Assembly: GCF_002794255.1 (NCBI RefSeq)
Contig: NZ_PGGW01000011.1
Location: 62,001 to 126,000 of the forward strand
DNA length: 64,000 nt
Reading direction: 5' to 3'
From: Streptomyces carminius
GTDB lineage: Bacteria; Actinomycetota; Actinomycetes; Streptomycetales; Streptomycetaceae
Shown: positions 1 to 10,480 of the stretch, piece by piece
How positions within the stretch are numbered: the stretch's first letter is position 1
Layout: the number at the start of each line of letters is the position of its first letter
Position numbers and translations under genes: made by a program
Notes under the pieces: generated by a model
What the model saw: only the letters and a program-made list of their open reading frames with translations
Told to the model about the DNA's origin: nothing
Databases searched by the model: none

Positions 1-753
1 CTTGTCGCCGTCGTCGTCGTAGGTCCAGAAGACCACCGAGTCCGGCTGCCAGTCGAACATGTAGGTGTGGAACTGGGCGGACGAGTCGAAGTCCGGGTCG
101 GGCTCGATGCTCGCGGGCACGTTCTCGCCCGGCCGCTCCTTCACGCACTCGCCGCCGAGCTGCTCGTTGTAGCAGTTGTAGAGGACCTTGCCGGTGCGCA
201 TGTCGATCGCGCGGGCGATCTTGCGGACGGCGTTGGTGGACTCCTCGTAGTCGGTCCAGAGGGTCAGCCAGACGACGTGCGGCTGGGCGCAGAGCACCTC
301 GACGTCGATCTCGTCGTTGTCCGGCAGCCCGTTGCCGTTGTCGTCGCCGTGGTCGCCGGAGTAGGTGAAGGTGCCGGTGATGACGCCGACGCGGCCCTGT
401 CCGCTGCAGTCCGCCGTCTTGATGCGGGTGCCGTAGGTGCCGTACTGGTACGTGCGGTCGTCACTGCTGATCTCCACGCCCTGCCACGGGCCGACGCCGG
501 GCCTGGCGTTCAGGGTGAGCCGCAGGGCGCTGCCGTCCTCGGCGCCGTCGGCGGAGACGACCGCGGTGGTGCCGCCGGAGGCCCCGGTCTTGGAGAAGTG
601 GGGGGAGTCACCGGTCCAGTTCTCGGTCACGGGGGCGGCCGTGGCCGTGGTGGCGAGGAGGGCGCCGGCCGTGGCGGCCGCCGCGCCCGCCGTGAGCCAG
701 CGCAGGCTCCGGACGCCGCGGCGCTTCCTGGAGTGCTGTGGGGGGTGGGGCAC
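1..753 (-). CDS. Secreted glycoside hydrolase family 16-like protein (3' end outside window)
   Basis: The 251 visible residues begin at a GTG preceded by GGGAGA. Residues 1-40 are a signal peptide: an Arg/Lys-rich start, an alanine-rich hydrophobic core and an Ala-Thr-Ala-Ala cleavage region. The mature part has DEIDVE at residues 147-152, which fits the EIDxE catalytic signature of GH16 beta-glucanases (nucleophile, assisting Asp, acid/base). Aromatic residues around FDWQPDSVVFW near the cut end are also typical of that jelly-roll fold. The protein is therefore probably an exported endo-glucanase or related polysaccharide hydrolase; the substrate cannot be read. A 20-bp perfect palindrome lies 85 bp upstream of the start, so sugar-responsive LacI control is likely. 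The C-terminus lies beyond base 1. Confidence 0.8.
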   Translation of the reverse strand, partial: MPHPPQHSRKRRGVRSLRWLTAGAAAATAGALLATTATAAPVTENWTGDSPHFSKTGASGGTTAVVSADGAEDGSALRLTLNARPGVGPWQGVEISSDDRTYQYGTYGTRIKTADCSGQGRVGVITGTFTYSGDHGDDNGNGLPDNDEIDVEVLCAQPHVVWLTLWTDYEESTNAVRKIARAIDMRTGKVLYNCYNEQLGGECVKERPGENVPASIEPDPDFDSSAQFHTYMFDWQPDSVVFWTYDDDGDK

Positions 754-837
754 GTTCTCTCCCTTACGGGGGTGGTACGGACTCGTGCGGGAAGCTGCCC
801 GGCGCGGCGGGTGCGTTGCCCGGAGCGCCGGACGAAG

Positions 838-857
838 TCGTGAGAGCGCTCTCACGA
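838..857. promoter_or_regulatory. LacI-family operator palindrome upstream of the GH16 gene
   Basis: TCGTGAGAGCGCTCTCACGA is a perfect 20-bp palindrome. Its core GAGCGCTC is the same as in the Streptomyces CebR-type box TGGGAGCGCTCCCA. Its position 85 bp ahead of the hydrolase start fits an operator overlapping the promoter. Which LacI protein binds it is not known; no lacI-type gene is in the window. Confidence 0.7.
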
Positions 858-925
858 TCCTCCGTGGCGGGAGGGTACCAATGTCCTGACCGGATGGGGG
901 TGTTGGAGGACTCCGGGGAAGACGA

Positions 926-961
926 ACGGCCCGGCGGCGCCCGAGGGCACCTCCGGGCCGT
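926..961 (-). terminator. Hairpin downstream of the desaturase gene
   Basis: ACGGCCCGG (926-934) pairs perfectly with CCGGGCCGT (953-961) across an 18-nt loop. It starts about 20 bp past the desaturase stop and has no U-tract, as is common in Streptomyces. Confidence 0.5.
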
Positions 962-982
962 GGCGTACGCCCGGCGGCCGGG

Positions 983-1963
983 TCAGGAACCGGCCGCCTC
1001 CTTGCGGGCCTCGATGCGGGCGCGGCGGGCGGCCAGGCGCTCGTCGAGCTTGCGGGCCTCGCCGTCCAGGCCGTCCATGTACAGGCCCAGTTCCTCCTGC
1101 GCCTTCAGCCCGTCGGGGCCGAGGCCGCCGATCTCCATGATCTTCAGGAAGCGCAGCACCGGCTGGAGCACGTCGTCGTGGTGGATGCGCAGGTTGTAGA
1201 TCCCGCCGATGGCCATCTGCGCGGCGGCCCGCTCGAAGCCGGGCATGCCGTGGCCGGGCATCCGGAAGTCGACCACCACGTCGCGGACCGCCTGCATGGT
1301 CTGGTCCGGGGCGATCTCGAAGGCCGCCCGCAGCAGGTTGCGGTAGAAGACCATGTGCAGGTTCTCGTCGGTGGCGATCCGGGCGAGCATCCGGTCACAG
1401 ACCGGGTCGCCGGACTGGTGGCCGGTGTTGCGGTGCGAGATACGGGTGGCCAGCTCCTGGAAGGAGACGTAGGCGACCGAGTGGAGCATCGACTGCCAGC
1501 CGTCGGACTCGTAGCCCTCCGACATGTGCGTCATCCGGAGCCTCTCCAGCCGCACCGGGTCCACGGCGCGGGAGGTCAGCAGGTAGTCGCGCATCACGAT
1601 GCCGTGCCGCCCCTCCTCGGCGGTCCAGCGGTGCACCCAGGTGCCCCAGGCGCCGTCGCGGCCGAAGCGGGTGGCGATCTCGCGGTGGTAGCTGGGGAGG
1701 TTGTCCTCCGTCAGGAGGTTGACCACCAGGGCGATGCGGCCGATGTCGGTGACCTTGGACTGCTCGGGCGCCCAGGGGTCGCCGTCCAGCGGGCCGTCGA
1801 AGTTCCGGCCGTCGCTCCAGGGCACGTACTCGTGCGGCATCCACTCCTGGGCAACCTTCAGGTGCCGGTTCAGCTCCTTCTCGACCACCTCCTCCAGGGC
1901 GTACAGCAGGCGGGCGTCCGTCCACTGTCCGGAACCGGGAACGGGAGGGGTGGCAAGGGTCAT
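983..1963 (-). CDS. Acyl-[acyl-carrier-protein] desaturase (di-iron, FA_desaturase_2 family)
   Basis: A 326-residue soluble di-iron desaturase that would put a double bond into acyl-ACP or acyl-CoA chains for membrane lipid fluidity. The iron-ligand pairs are visible: EEGRH at 116-120 and DENLH at 199-203, with further candidate ligands at E86 and E170. Length and motif spacing match the actinobacterial DesA1/DesA2 group. The start is the ATG at 1963, preceded by TTGGAG; the open frame continues upstream, but that part crosses the putative operators and has no family similarity. It is a single-gene unit with its own hairpin downstream. Two inverted repeats just upstream suggest control by a TetR-type lipid sensor, which is an inference. 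Confidence 0.9.
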   Translation of the reverse strand: MTLATPPVPGSGQWTDARLLYALEEVVEKELNRHLKVAQEWMPHEYVPWSDGRNFDGPLDGDPWAPEQSKVTDIGRIALVVNLLTEDNLPSYHREIATRFGRDGAWGTWVHRWTAEEGRHGIVMRDYLLTSRAVDPVRLERLRMTHMSEGYESDGWQSMLHSVAYVSFQELATRISHRNTGHQSGDPVCDRMLARIATDENLHMVFYRNLLRAAFEIAPDQTMQAVRDVVVDFRMPGHGMPGFERAAAQMAIGGIYNLRIHHDDVLQPVLRFLKIMEIGGLGPDGLKAQEELGLYMDGLDGEARKLDERLAARRARIEARKEAAGS

Positions 1964-1996
1964 CAATGCTCCAAGGGCGGGACGTGCACAGGATCT

Positions 1997-2030
1997 ACCT
2001 ACGGCGCCGTAGGTTACGAAACCGTAAGTT
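1997..2030. promoter_or_regulatory. Tandem operator-like inverted repeats in the desaturase promoter
   Basis: ACCTACGGCGCCGTAGGT (1997-2014) is a perfect 18-bp palindrome. Next to it is TTACG-N4-CGTAA (2014-2027). Read on the minus strand, AACTTACGG and AACCTACGG form a direct repeat 15 bp apart, so the same protein probably binds twice. The sites lie 34-67 bp upstream of the desaturase ATG, where a promoter should be. The rest of the gap up to the end of tex holds only the tex terminator. Confidence 0.6.
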
Positions 2031-2230
2031 ATAGGGCTGCCAAAAGGCAAGGCCGCCTCTGTGAACAGGGGGTACACCGGGGGTTCCCGTTCACCCGAGA
2101 GGGTGCGGCGGGCCGGTGACCGGCGGATGGCGAGGCCCGGGCACGGCGGGGAACACCCGGCGGACGGCATCGGCGTGACGTGCGGTCGGCAAAAGCGGAA
2201 CGCCGGGATCGCGGGTGCCGGGCCGTCTCA

Positions 2231-2262
2231 GGCGGGGGCGGGGACGACGCCCCGCCCCCGCC
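2231..2262 (-). terminator. Strong hairpin after tex
   Basis: A perfect 13-bp GC stem (2231-2243 with 2250-2262) and a 6-nt loop ACGACG, beginning 18 bp past the tex stop codon. Confidence 0.7.
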
Positions 2263-2279
2263 CCGTACGCCGGAGGACG

Positions 2280-4736
<2,457 letters not shown>

Positions 4737-4814
4737 GATCCGTTCCGCCTTCTCGGTGCTGGGTGCTCCCCCTGGTAGCCCGCATTGTGGCAGGCGGCAC
4801 CGACGGGCGGACGG

Positions 4815-4940
4815 TCAGACGCGGCGACCGGCGTGGGACGCTCCGCCGAAGAGGCGGGCGAGGAGTCGGAAGGGCAGGGTCACCACGGTCGCGATGGCGC
4901 CGCCCACGGTACGGAGTGCGTCTGCTATTGCTCGGAACAT
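4815..4940 (-). CDS. LPFR-motif small protein (41 aa)
   Basis: A 41-codon gene. It starts at ATG 4940 as MFRAIADALRTVGGAIATVV, continues with TLPFRLLARLFGG, and ends in a basic tail. The LPFR tetrapeptide inside a short hydrophobic/basic peptide matches the actinobacterial family named for that motif. The peptide looks amphipathic or membrane-associated. Function is unknown. It stands alone between tex and the SCO6745-family gene. Confidence 0.75.
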   Translation of the reverse strand: MFRAIADALRTVGGAIATVVTLPFRLLARLFGGASHAGRRV

Positions 4941-5041
4941 GCATAACGGATGGCCGCTGCCGCGCCGGACAAACCTCCCCGGTTTCGCGGGGATTGGTGC
5001 CGGGCCGCTCCGGGAGGCGGCCCGGCGCGGCCCGGGGCGGG

Positions 5042-5911
5042 TCAGCCCCTGCCGAAGACGTCCGGGGGGAAGGCGCCCGCGCCGACGGCCGCCGTGGTGA
5101 AGGCGCCGCACAGTTCGGTCAGCCGCGCGGTGCCCGCCGCGCCGAGGTGCTCGTACGGCGCGGCGTCGAGCCGGTCGGTCTCCGCCTCCAACTCCTTGCG
5201 CAGGGCGGTGCCGGCCTCGGTCGGCTCGCCCGTGGCGTCCAGCAGCCCGCGCCCGCGCAGCCGGTCCCGGGCCGCGTCCCAGTCGCCGCGGTGCCAGCCG
5301 CGGGTGGCCAGCACCCACTTCGGGCTCATGCCGTGGCCGCTGGCGGTGTGGCTGACCAGGGCCTCCACCGGGTCCAGCCCGGCGTGCTGGAGGACGGCCA
5401 GATGGCCGTCGCCGCGGTGCTCGCGCAGCAGCGTGGCCGCGTGCCACAGGGCCAGGTGCGGCGCCTCGGGCACCGGGAGGTCGGCGTGCGCGGCGTACAG
5501 CGGACGGCCCGGCCGTACGCACCCCTCGGCGGCGCGCAGCGCCAGCCGGGCCGCCTCGGTCATCTCCCCGGACTCCACGGCCTCCTCGCCCAGCAGCCGC
5601 CGCAGCATCGAGTCGGCGGCGCGCAGCCGCGCGGCGATCACGGCGCCGGGGGCCGCCGACTCCCAGACGGCCGGCAGATGGCGGGCGACGAGGTCGTGGT
5701 GGAAGCTGTGGAAGACCGCGGTGACGACCCCCGGTCCGACCCGGCCCAGCGGTGCGGCCCGGCCGGCCAGATAGACCGCGGTGGGGTCCTCGATGCCGTA
5801 CGGGGCCAGTTCCCGGGCCAGGTCGGGGGCGAAGTAGAGCGCCGAGTGCAGGGGGTTGAGGACGGCGTGGCAGCGCCGTCCGGCACGTGCGGGGAGCGAC
5901 GAGGTGGTCAT
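5042..5911 (-). CDS. SCO6745 family protein (unknown function)
   Basis: A 289-residue, mostly helical cytosolic protein without signal peptide or membrane segments. Its pattern (RRCHAVLNPLHSALYF near residue 12, SALYFAPDLARELAPYGIED, LWHAATLLREHRGDGH near 160, and SHTASGHGMSPKWVLATRGW near 190) is that of the SCO6745/SalK-like family common in actinomycetes. The C-terminal part resembles a winged-helix fold, so DNA binding has been proposed for such proteins, but no ligand or target can be read here. The gene lies 10 bp downstream of the enoyl-CoA hydratase stop and is probably cotranscribed with it. In S. coelicolor the namesake also lies near idi, so this neighbourhood looks syntenic (from memory). 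Confidence 0.8.
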   Translation of the reverse strand: MTTSSLPARAGRRCHAVLNPLHSALYFAPDLARELAPYGIEDPTAVYLAGRAAPLGRVGPGVVTAVFHSFHHDLVARHLPAVWESAAPGAVIAARLRAADSMLRRLLGEEAVESGEMTEAARLALRAAEGCVRPGRPLYAAHADLPVPEAPHLALWHAATLLREHRGDGHLAVLQHAGLDPVEALVSHTASGHGMSPKWVLATRGWHRGDWDAARDRLRGRGLLDATGEPTEAGTALRKELEAETDRLDAAPYEHLGAAGTARLTELCGAFTTAAVGAGAFPPDVFGRG

Positions 5912-5921
5912 GCCCGGAACG

Positions 5922-6719
5922 CTACCGGCTGGTAATGCGCCAGGTGAAGACCGGGTCCCGCCGCTGGAGGAAGGCGGCGACCCCCTCGGCCGCCTCGCCG
6001 CTCTCCCGTGCCCGGCGCTCCCAGTACGCGACCCGCTCCGGGGCCGGCGCGCCGTCCGCGGCGCCGTCGGCGAACTCCTTGGCCGCGGCCTGGGTCAGCA
6101 GCGACCGGGAGGCCAGCAGCCGGGCGAACCGGCGCACCCGGGCGTCCAGCTCGCCGGCCGGGTGCACCTCGTCGACCAGCCCGGTGCGCAGGGCGCGCCC
6201 GGCGTCGATCAGCTCGCCGGAGAACAGCAGGTACTTGGTGGTGGCCGGGCCCACCAGGGAGACCAGCCGCCGGGTGGAGGAGGCCGCGTAGACGATGCCG
6301 AGCTTCGCCGGGGTGACGCCGAAGAGGGTCCCCTCGGCGGCGAAGCGCAGATCGCAGGCGGCGGCGAGCTGGCAGCCGCCGCCCACGCAGTGCCCGCGCA
6401 CGGCGGCCAGGGTGGGCAGGGGGAAGGCGGCCAGCGCCTCCTCGGCGGTCACCGCCAGCCCGCGCGACTCCTCGCCGCCGTCGCGCAGGGCACCGATGTC
6501 GGCGCCCGCGCAGAAGGTCTCGCCCCAGCCGGTGAGGACGAGCACCCGTACCGCGGGGTCGGCGGCGAGCCGCTCCAGCGCGGCGGGCACCTCGCGCCAC
6601 ATCTGCGGGGTCATGGCGTTGCGTTTGGCCGGGTTGTGGACGGTGAGGGTGGCGACCCCGTCGGTGACGTCGGTGAGCAGGGCCGGCCGGTAGACCGGCG
6701 GCTGGGTGTGCCGGGACAT
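5922..6719 (-). CDS. Enoyl-CoA hydratase/isomerase family protein
   Basis: A 265-residue crotonase-fold enzyme. The CoA-binding oxyanion-hole segments are present: FCAGADIGAL near residue 70 and VRGHCVGGGCQLAAACDLRF near 105. NPAKRNAMTPQMW near 30 is the usual N-terminal crotonase signature. The position of the second catalytic Glu of true hydratases (about 30 residues after GGG) reads TPAKLGIVYAAS, where the family consensus is PEIxLG or PExxxG, so the Glu of the PE motif is replaced. It may therefore be an isomerase or another crotonase activity rather than a hydratase. The start ATG at 6719 has no clear Shine-Dalgarno. It is first in a two-gene unit with the SCO6745-family gene. Confidence 0.85.
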   Translation of the reverse strand: MSRHTQPPVYRPALLTDVTDGVATLTVHNPAKRNAMTPQMWREVPAALERLAADPAVRVLVLTGWGETFCAGADIGALRDGGEESRGLAVTAEEALAAFPLPTLAAVRGHCVGGGCQLAAACDLRFAAEGTLFGVTPAKLGIVYAASSTRRLVSLVGPATTKYLLFSGELIDAGRALRTGLVDEVHPAGELDARVRRFARLLASRSLLTQAAAKEFADGAADGAPAPERVAYWERRARESGEAAEGVAAFLQRRDPVFTWRITSR

Positions 6720-7042
6720 GTACCGGATGGTAACCGCCCCGGCGGCCGATGCCGGGGCGGGCGCGGAGAGGGCGCGGGGCGGGGGAGCGTGGGCGGACGG
6801 AAGGGGGCGCCCCCGGCCGGGCGCGCAGGAACAGTCGCACGCGCGAGCGCTGTGTAAAAGCATCTGTCATTTGCCATCGATAAGTGCCGACTTGCGGTCA
6901 CCCTCCCGGAAGCCCCCTTCCACCGGCGAACACTCGACGGAAGCAGCGGCCCGGCACCGGGCCGCCCGGGTACGGCGGGAGAACGCCGTTGCGCAGCCGG
7001 GAACACAACCGAGGCGACACGGTCGAGAGCGGGGTACGGCAG
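6720..7042. other. Divergent intergenic region
   Basis: 323 bp between two divergent genes. I see no gene. An unusually AT-rich islet at about 6850-6900 is the likely site of one or both promoters, but I cannot place -10/-35 elements with confidence. Confidence 0.4.
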
Positions 7043-7603
7043 ATGGGGACATGCGGGGGCACCTCCGCCGACGCGGGCACGGCTGCGGCTGCGGCTGCGG
7101 CGGGCACGGCGGGCACGGCGGGCACGGCCGTGCCGGGGAGCGGGACCGTACGGTCGCGGCCGTACGAGGGGACCTGGCGGTTCACCGCCCCCGTCCAGGA
7201 CTCCTCCGTCCCCCGGGCGCGGCACACGGTGCGGGACATCATCGGCCGCGCGGGCGTCCCGGTCCACGGGGAGCTGCTGCACGCCCTGCTGCTGGTCCTG
7301 TCCGAACTGGTCACCAACGCCGTGCGGCACGCGGCGCTGCTCTCCCCGGAGGTGGGTGTGGAGATCCGTGTCGGCGCGGGCCGGGTGCGGGTCGGGGTCG
7401 AGGACGGCCATCCCTACCGGCCCGCGGCCCTGGCCGCCGACCCGGCGCACGAGCACACCGGTGGGCGCGGGCTGCTGCTGGTCAGGGCCGTCACCGCCGA
7501 GGCGGGCGGGAGCTGCGGGGTCGAGCGGACCGCGTCCGGCGGCAAGGTGGTGTGGGCCGCCCTGCCGCTGCCGCCGCAGGCCGGGCCGTCACCAGCCCGC
7601 TGA
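7043..7603 (+). CDS. RsbW/SpoIIAB-like ATP-binding protein
   Basis: A 186-residue HATPase_c_2 protein, the type found in large numbers in Streptomyces as anti-sigma-factor-like or orphan kinases. The N-box SELVTNAVRHA (about residue 94), the G1 segment EDGHPYRP and the G2 segment HTGGRGLLLVRAV are all present, so it should bind ATP. The first 35 residues are an Ala/Gly/Thr low-complexity run (GTAGTAGTA) unlike the rest. The start ATG at 7043 is chosen because the upstream open frame has no family similarity. No partner antisigma antagonist or sigma gene is adjacent. Its 3' end overlaps the convergent idi gene by 15 bp. Confidence 0.85.
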   Translation: MGTCGGTSADAGTAAAAAAAGTAGTAGTAVPGSGTVRSRPYEGTWRFTAPVQDSSVPRARHTVRDIIGRAGVPVHGELLHALLLVLSELVTNAVRHAALLSPEVGVEIRVGAGRVRVGVEDGHPYRPAALAADPAHEHTGGRGLLLVRAVTAEAGGSCGVERTASGGKVVWAALPLPPQAGPSPAR

Positions 7604-8149
7604 CGTCCCGGCCACCTCGCGGATGCCGGGGCGCGCCGCGTCCAGCACCGTCATGAACCAGGCCGAGAACGGCTCCACCGCGTGCCGCTTGAGCAGCTCC
7701 TCGGGAGTCACGAAGGCCGTCTCGGCGATCTCGTCCGGATCCGGCCGCGGCGACTCGCGGACCAGCCCCGCGAAGAGGTGGTTGTACTCCTGCTCCACCA
7801 GCCCCGAGGCCGGGTCCGGGTGGTTGTAGCGCACCGTGCCCGCCTCCCGCAGCAGCGCGGGCGCCACCCCCAGCTCCTCGCCCACCCGGCGCACGGCGGC
7901 GGCGAAGGGCGCCTCGCCGGGGTAGGGGTGGCCGCAGCAGGTGTTGGACCACACGCCGGGGGAGTGGTACTTCCCCAGTGCCCTGCGCTGGAGCAGCAGC
8001 CGGCCCATCTCGTCGAAGAGGAAGACGGAGAACGCCCGGTGCAGCCGGCCCGGGGCCAGATGGGCGGAGAGTTTCTCCGCGGTACCGACGGTCGTGCCCT
8101 CCTCGTCGACCAGTTCGAGCATGATCGGGTCAGCTGTGCTGTGCGGCAT
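7589..8149 (-). CDS. idi: Isopentenyl-diphosphate delta-isomerase (type I)
   Basis: A 186-residue Nudix-fold enzyme that interconverts IPP and DMAPP, the C5 precursors of isoprenoids. NTCCGHP (about residues 69-75) carries the catalytic Cys, and EQEYNHLF (about 120) contains the catalytic Glu with metal ligands; LHRAFSVFLFDEMGRLLLQR is the standard N-terminal block. Length is typical. The ATG at 8149 follows AAAGG. Placing idi about 13 kb from hopanoid precursor genes agrees with an isoprenoid region, though it is a separate transcription unit. Confidence 0.95.
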   Translation of the reverse strand: MPHSTADPIMLELVDEEGTTVGTAEKLSAHLAPGRLHRAFSVFLFDEMGRLLLQRRALGKYHSPGVWSNTCCGHPYPGEAPFAAAVRRVGEELGVAPALLREAGTVRYNHPDPASGLVEQEYNHLFAGLVRESPRPDPDEIAETAFVTPEELLKRHAVEPFSAWFMTVLDAARPGIREVAGTSAGW

Positions 8150-8282
8150 GTCCGCCTTTCGTCAGGATGTGCCGGAACAGTGGTTCGCCCGGTGGTCCGA
8201 CCGTCCGTACCAGTGTGCCGCACACCATCCGGTGCCGCGCGCCGGACATACGCGGGGGCACCGGGAACGCCGGGAACGCCGA

Positions 8283-8307
8283 GAACCCGGTGCCGCGCAC
8301 CGGGTTC
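8283..8307 (-). terminator. Terminator hairpin of the CDF gene
   Basis: GAACCCGGTG and CACCGGGTTC form a perfect 10-bp stem with loop CCGCG, directly after the stop codon of the exporter gene. Confidence 0.7.
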
Positions 8308-8309
8308 GT

Positions 8310-9230
8310 TCAGTGGCACACCCGCCCCTCGTGCTCCGCGTGCCCGCGCGGTTCGAGCTGGAAGGTGCAGTGTTCGACGTCGAAGTGCCGGCCCAGGCAG
8401 TTCCGCAGGTCGTGCAGGACCCTGTCGTGGCCCCCGGACTCCAGCGTCCCCCGGTCGACCACCACATGCGCGGAGAGCACCGGCATACCGGAGGTGATGG
8501 TCCACACGTGCAGGTCGTGCAGGCCCTCCACGCCGGGCACGGCCAGGATGTGCTTCCGCACCCGGGCCACGTCCACGTTCCGGGGCGCCGCCTCCAGCAG
8601 CACCTCCAGCGCCTCGCGCGCCAGCTTCACCGTGCGCGGCACGATCAGCACCGCGATCAGCAGTGAGGCCAGCGGGTCGGCCCGCTGCCAGCCGGTCACC
8701 ACGATCACCAGCGCCGCGATGATCACGGCGAGGGAGCCGAGGGCGTCCGCCGCCACCTCCAGGAAGGCGCCGCGCACATTGAGGCTCTCGCGCTGCCCGC
8801 GCATCAGCAGCGCCAGGGACACCCCGTTGAGGGCCAGGCCGATCACGCCGAAGAGGACCGTCGTCCCGCCGGGCACCTCCGCCGGGTGCCGCAGCCGCTC
8901 GACGGCCTCCAGCAGGATGTAGCCGCCGACCCCGAGCAGCAGCAGGCAGTTGAGCAGCGCGGCGAGGATCTCGGCCCGCGCGAGGCCGAAGGTGCGGCGC
9001 TCGCTGCCGGGCCGGTTGGCGATCCGGACCGCCAGCAGCGCCATCCCGATGCCGACCGCGTCGGTCGCGACATGGCCGGCGTCCGCCAGCAGCGCCAGCG
9101 AACCGGTCAGCGCCGCACCCACCAGCTCGGCGACCAGCAGGACGACCGCGATGCCCAGCGCGGCGAGCAGCCGCCCCCGGTGCGCGGCGCCCGCCGTCAC
9201 CGGCCCGCCGTGGTGGTGCCCTGCGCCCAT
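8310..9230 (-). CDS. Cation diffusion facilitator (CDF) family metal exporter
   Basis: A 306-residue inner-membrane antiporter expected to export Zn2+, Co2+ or a similar divalent metal in exchange for protons. It has about six membrane segments. The metal-site motifs are ADAGHVATD in TM2 (about 49-57) and EVAADALGS in TM5 (about 156-164), giving the HxxxD/DxxxD pattern of zinc-type CDFs. The N-terminus is His-rich (MGAGHHHG) and the cytosolic C-terminal domain has further His and Cys residues. The ATG at 9230 has a strong GGAGG. It is a single-gene unit with its own terminator. Confidence 0.9.
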   Translation of the reverse strand: MGAGHHHGGPVTAGAAHRGRLLAALGIAVVLLVAELVGAALTGSLALLADAGHVATDAVGIGMALLAVRIANRPGSERRTFGLARAEILAALLNCLLLLGVGGYILLEAVERLRHPAEVPGGTTVLFGVIGLALNGVSLALLMRGQRESLNVRGAFLEVAADALGSLAVIIAALVIVVTGWQRADPLASLLIAVLIVPRTVKLAREALEVLLEAAPRNVDVARVRKHILAVPGVEGLHDLHVWTITSGMPVLSAHVVVDRGTLESGGHDRVLHDLRNCLGRHFDVEHCTFQLEPRGHAEHEGRVCH

Positions 9231-9379
9231 GAGTGGTGCCTCCGCAAAGTCGCGCCGATCGGTCGGACGACCTCAGTGAACTACGGGAGGGGGGTATGGG
9301 GCAACGCGGCACTGAACACCGTTGTCATCCCCGTGACCTGGGACTTCTCCCAGAGATCGCGGGGCGCGACCGCCGGGTG

Positions 9380-10372
9380 TCAGCTCGGGGCGGACCGCCG
9401 TGCACCCCAGCCCTCCCAGGCCGAGGCCACCATCTCGGGTACCCCGTGGCGGGGGGACCAGCCCAGCTCCCGGCCGATCCGCTCGGCCGAGGCGACCACC
9501 CGGGCCGGATCACCCGGCCGGCGGGGCACCACCAGCGGGGCGGGCTCGCGGATGCCGGTGATCTCGGCGACCAGGTCGGCCAGCTCCCGCACCGACACGC
9601 CCCGGCCGGTGCCGACGTTCACGGTCAGGTCCGTTCCGGCCGGTCCCGCCGCGGACCGCTCCGCCAGCCGGCGGGCGGCGGCCAGGTGCGCCTCGGCCAG
9701 GTCCTCCACATGGATGTAGTCCCGGACACAGGTGCCGTCGGGCGTGGGGTAGTCGTCGCCGAAGATCCGCGGGGCCGCCCCGCGGGTGAGGGCGTCGAAG
9801 AACATCGGGACGACGTTGGACACCCCGGTGTCGGCCAGCTCCGGGCGCGCCGCCCCCGCCACGTTGAAGTAGCGCAGACAGGCGGTGGACAGCCCGTGCG
9901 CCCGTCCCGCGGCGCGCACCAGCCACTCGCCCGCGAGCTTGGTCTCGCCGTACGGGTTCAGCGGCACGCACGGGGTGTCCTCCGTGACCAGGTCCGCCTC
10001 CGGCATGCCGTAGACGGCGGCCGAGGAGGAGAACACGAAGCGCCGCACGCCCGCCCCGACCACCGCCTCCAGCAGTACCCGCAGGCCCGTCACGTTCTCC
10101 CGGTAGTACAGCAGCGGCTCCGCCATGGACTCGTCCACCCGCTTGCGCGCCGCCAGATGCACCACACCGGTGACGCCGTGGCCGGCGATCACCCTGTCCA
10201 GCAGCGCGCGGTCCGCGACCGTGCCGCGCTCCAGGGGCGTCCCGGGCGGCAGCCGCTCCGGCAGCCCGGCCGAGAGGTCGTCGAGCACGACGACCCGCTC
10301 CCCGGCCGCCGGCAGGGCCCGCACCACATGCGCGCCGATGTACCCGGCTCCTCCTGTGACCAGCCATGTCAT
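9380..10372 (-). CDS. galE: UDP-glucose 4-epimerase
   Basis: A 330-residue extended SDR enzyme that interconverts UDP-glucose and UDP-galactose. TGGAGYIG at residues 6-13 binds NAD; SSSAAVYG (about 115) gives the catalytic Ser region; YGETK (about 141) is the YxxxK catalytic pair; RYFNVAGA and GTCVRDYIHVEDLAEAH are GalE signatures. It is transcribed divergently from a surface-glycopolymer operon and may supply UDP-galactose to it. The intervening region carries a PhoP-type box that could act on both directions. Confidence 0.92.
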   Translation of the reverse strand: MTWLVTGGAGYIGAHVVRALPAAGERVVVLDDLSAGLPERLPPGTPLERGTVADRALLDRVIAGHGVTGVVHLAARKRVDESMAEPLLYYRENVTGLRVLLEAVVGAGVRRFVFSSSAAVYGMPEADLVTEDTPCVPLNPYGETKLAGEWLVRAAGRAHGLSTACLRYFNVAGAARPELADTGVSNVVPMFFDALTRGAAPRIFGDDYPTPDGTCVRDYIHVEDLAEAHLAAARRLAERSAAGPAGTDLTVNVGTGRGVSVRELADLVAEITGIREPAPLVVPRRPGDPARVVASAERIGRELGWSPRHGVPEMVASAWEGWGARRSAPS

Positions 10373-10462
10373 GGCGGCAGCCTAGGGCCCGCCGGGCGGA
10401 CGGCGACCGCCGCCCCCGGGAATGCCCTACCGGGGCCACCGGGAGCGCCGCCCCTGCTCCCG

Positions 10463-10480
10463 GGTGAACGTGTGGTGAAC
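10463..10480 (-). promoter_or_regulatory. PhoP (PHO) box between galE and the glycopolymer operon
   Basis: The minus strand reads GTTCACCACACGTTCACC, two exact GTTCACC units spaced 11 bp start to start. This is the published core of the Streptomyces PhoP direct-repeat unit. It lies 21-38 bp upstream of a -10-like TAACCT on the plus strand and about 90 bp upstream of galE. The overlap with the -35 zone of the glycopolymer promoter suggests repression when phosphate is scarce, but activation of galE is equally open. Confidence 0.7.

Noticed and set aside
67..843. Long plus-strand open frame opposite the GH16 gene
   Set aside because: It is the antisense shadow of a gene with signal peptide and EIDxE motif; its own translation is Val/Gly/Arg-rich with no family pattern.
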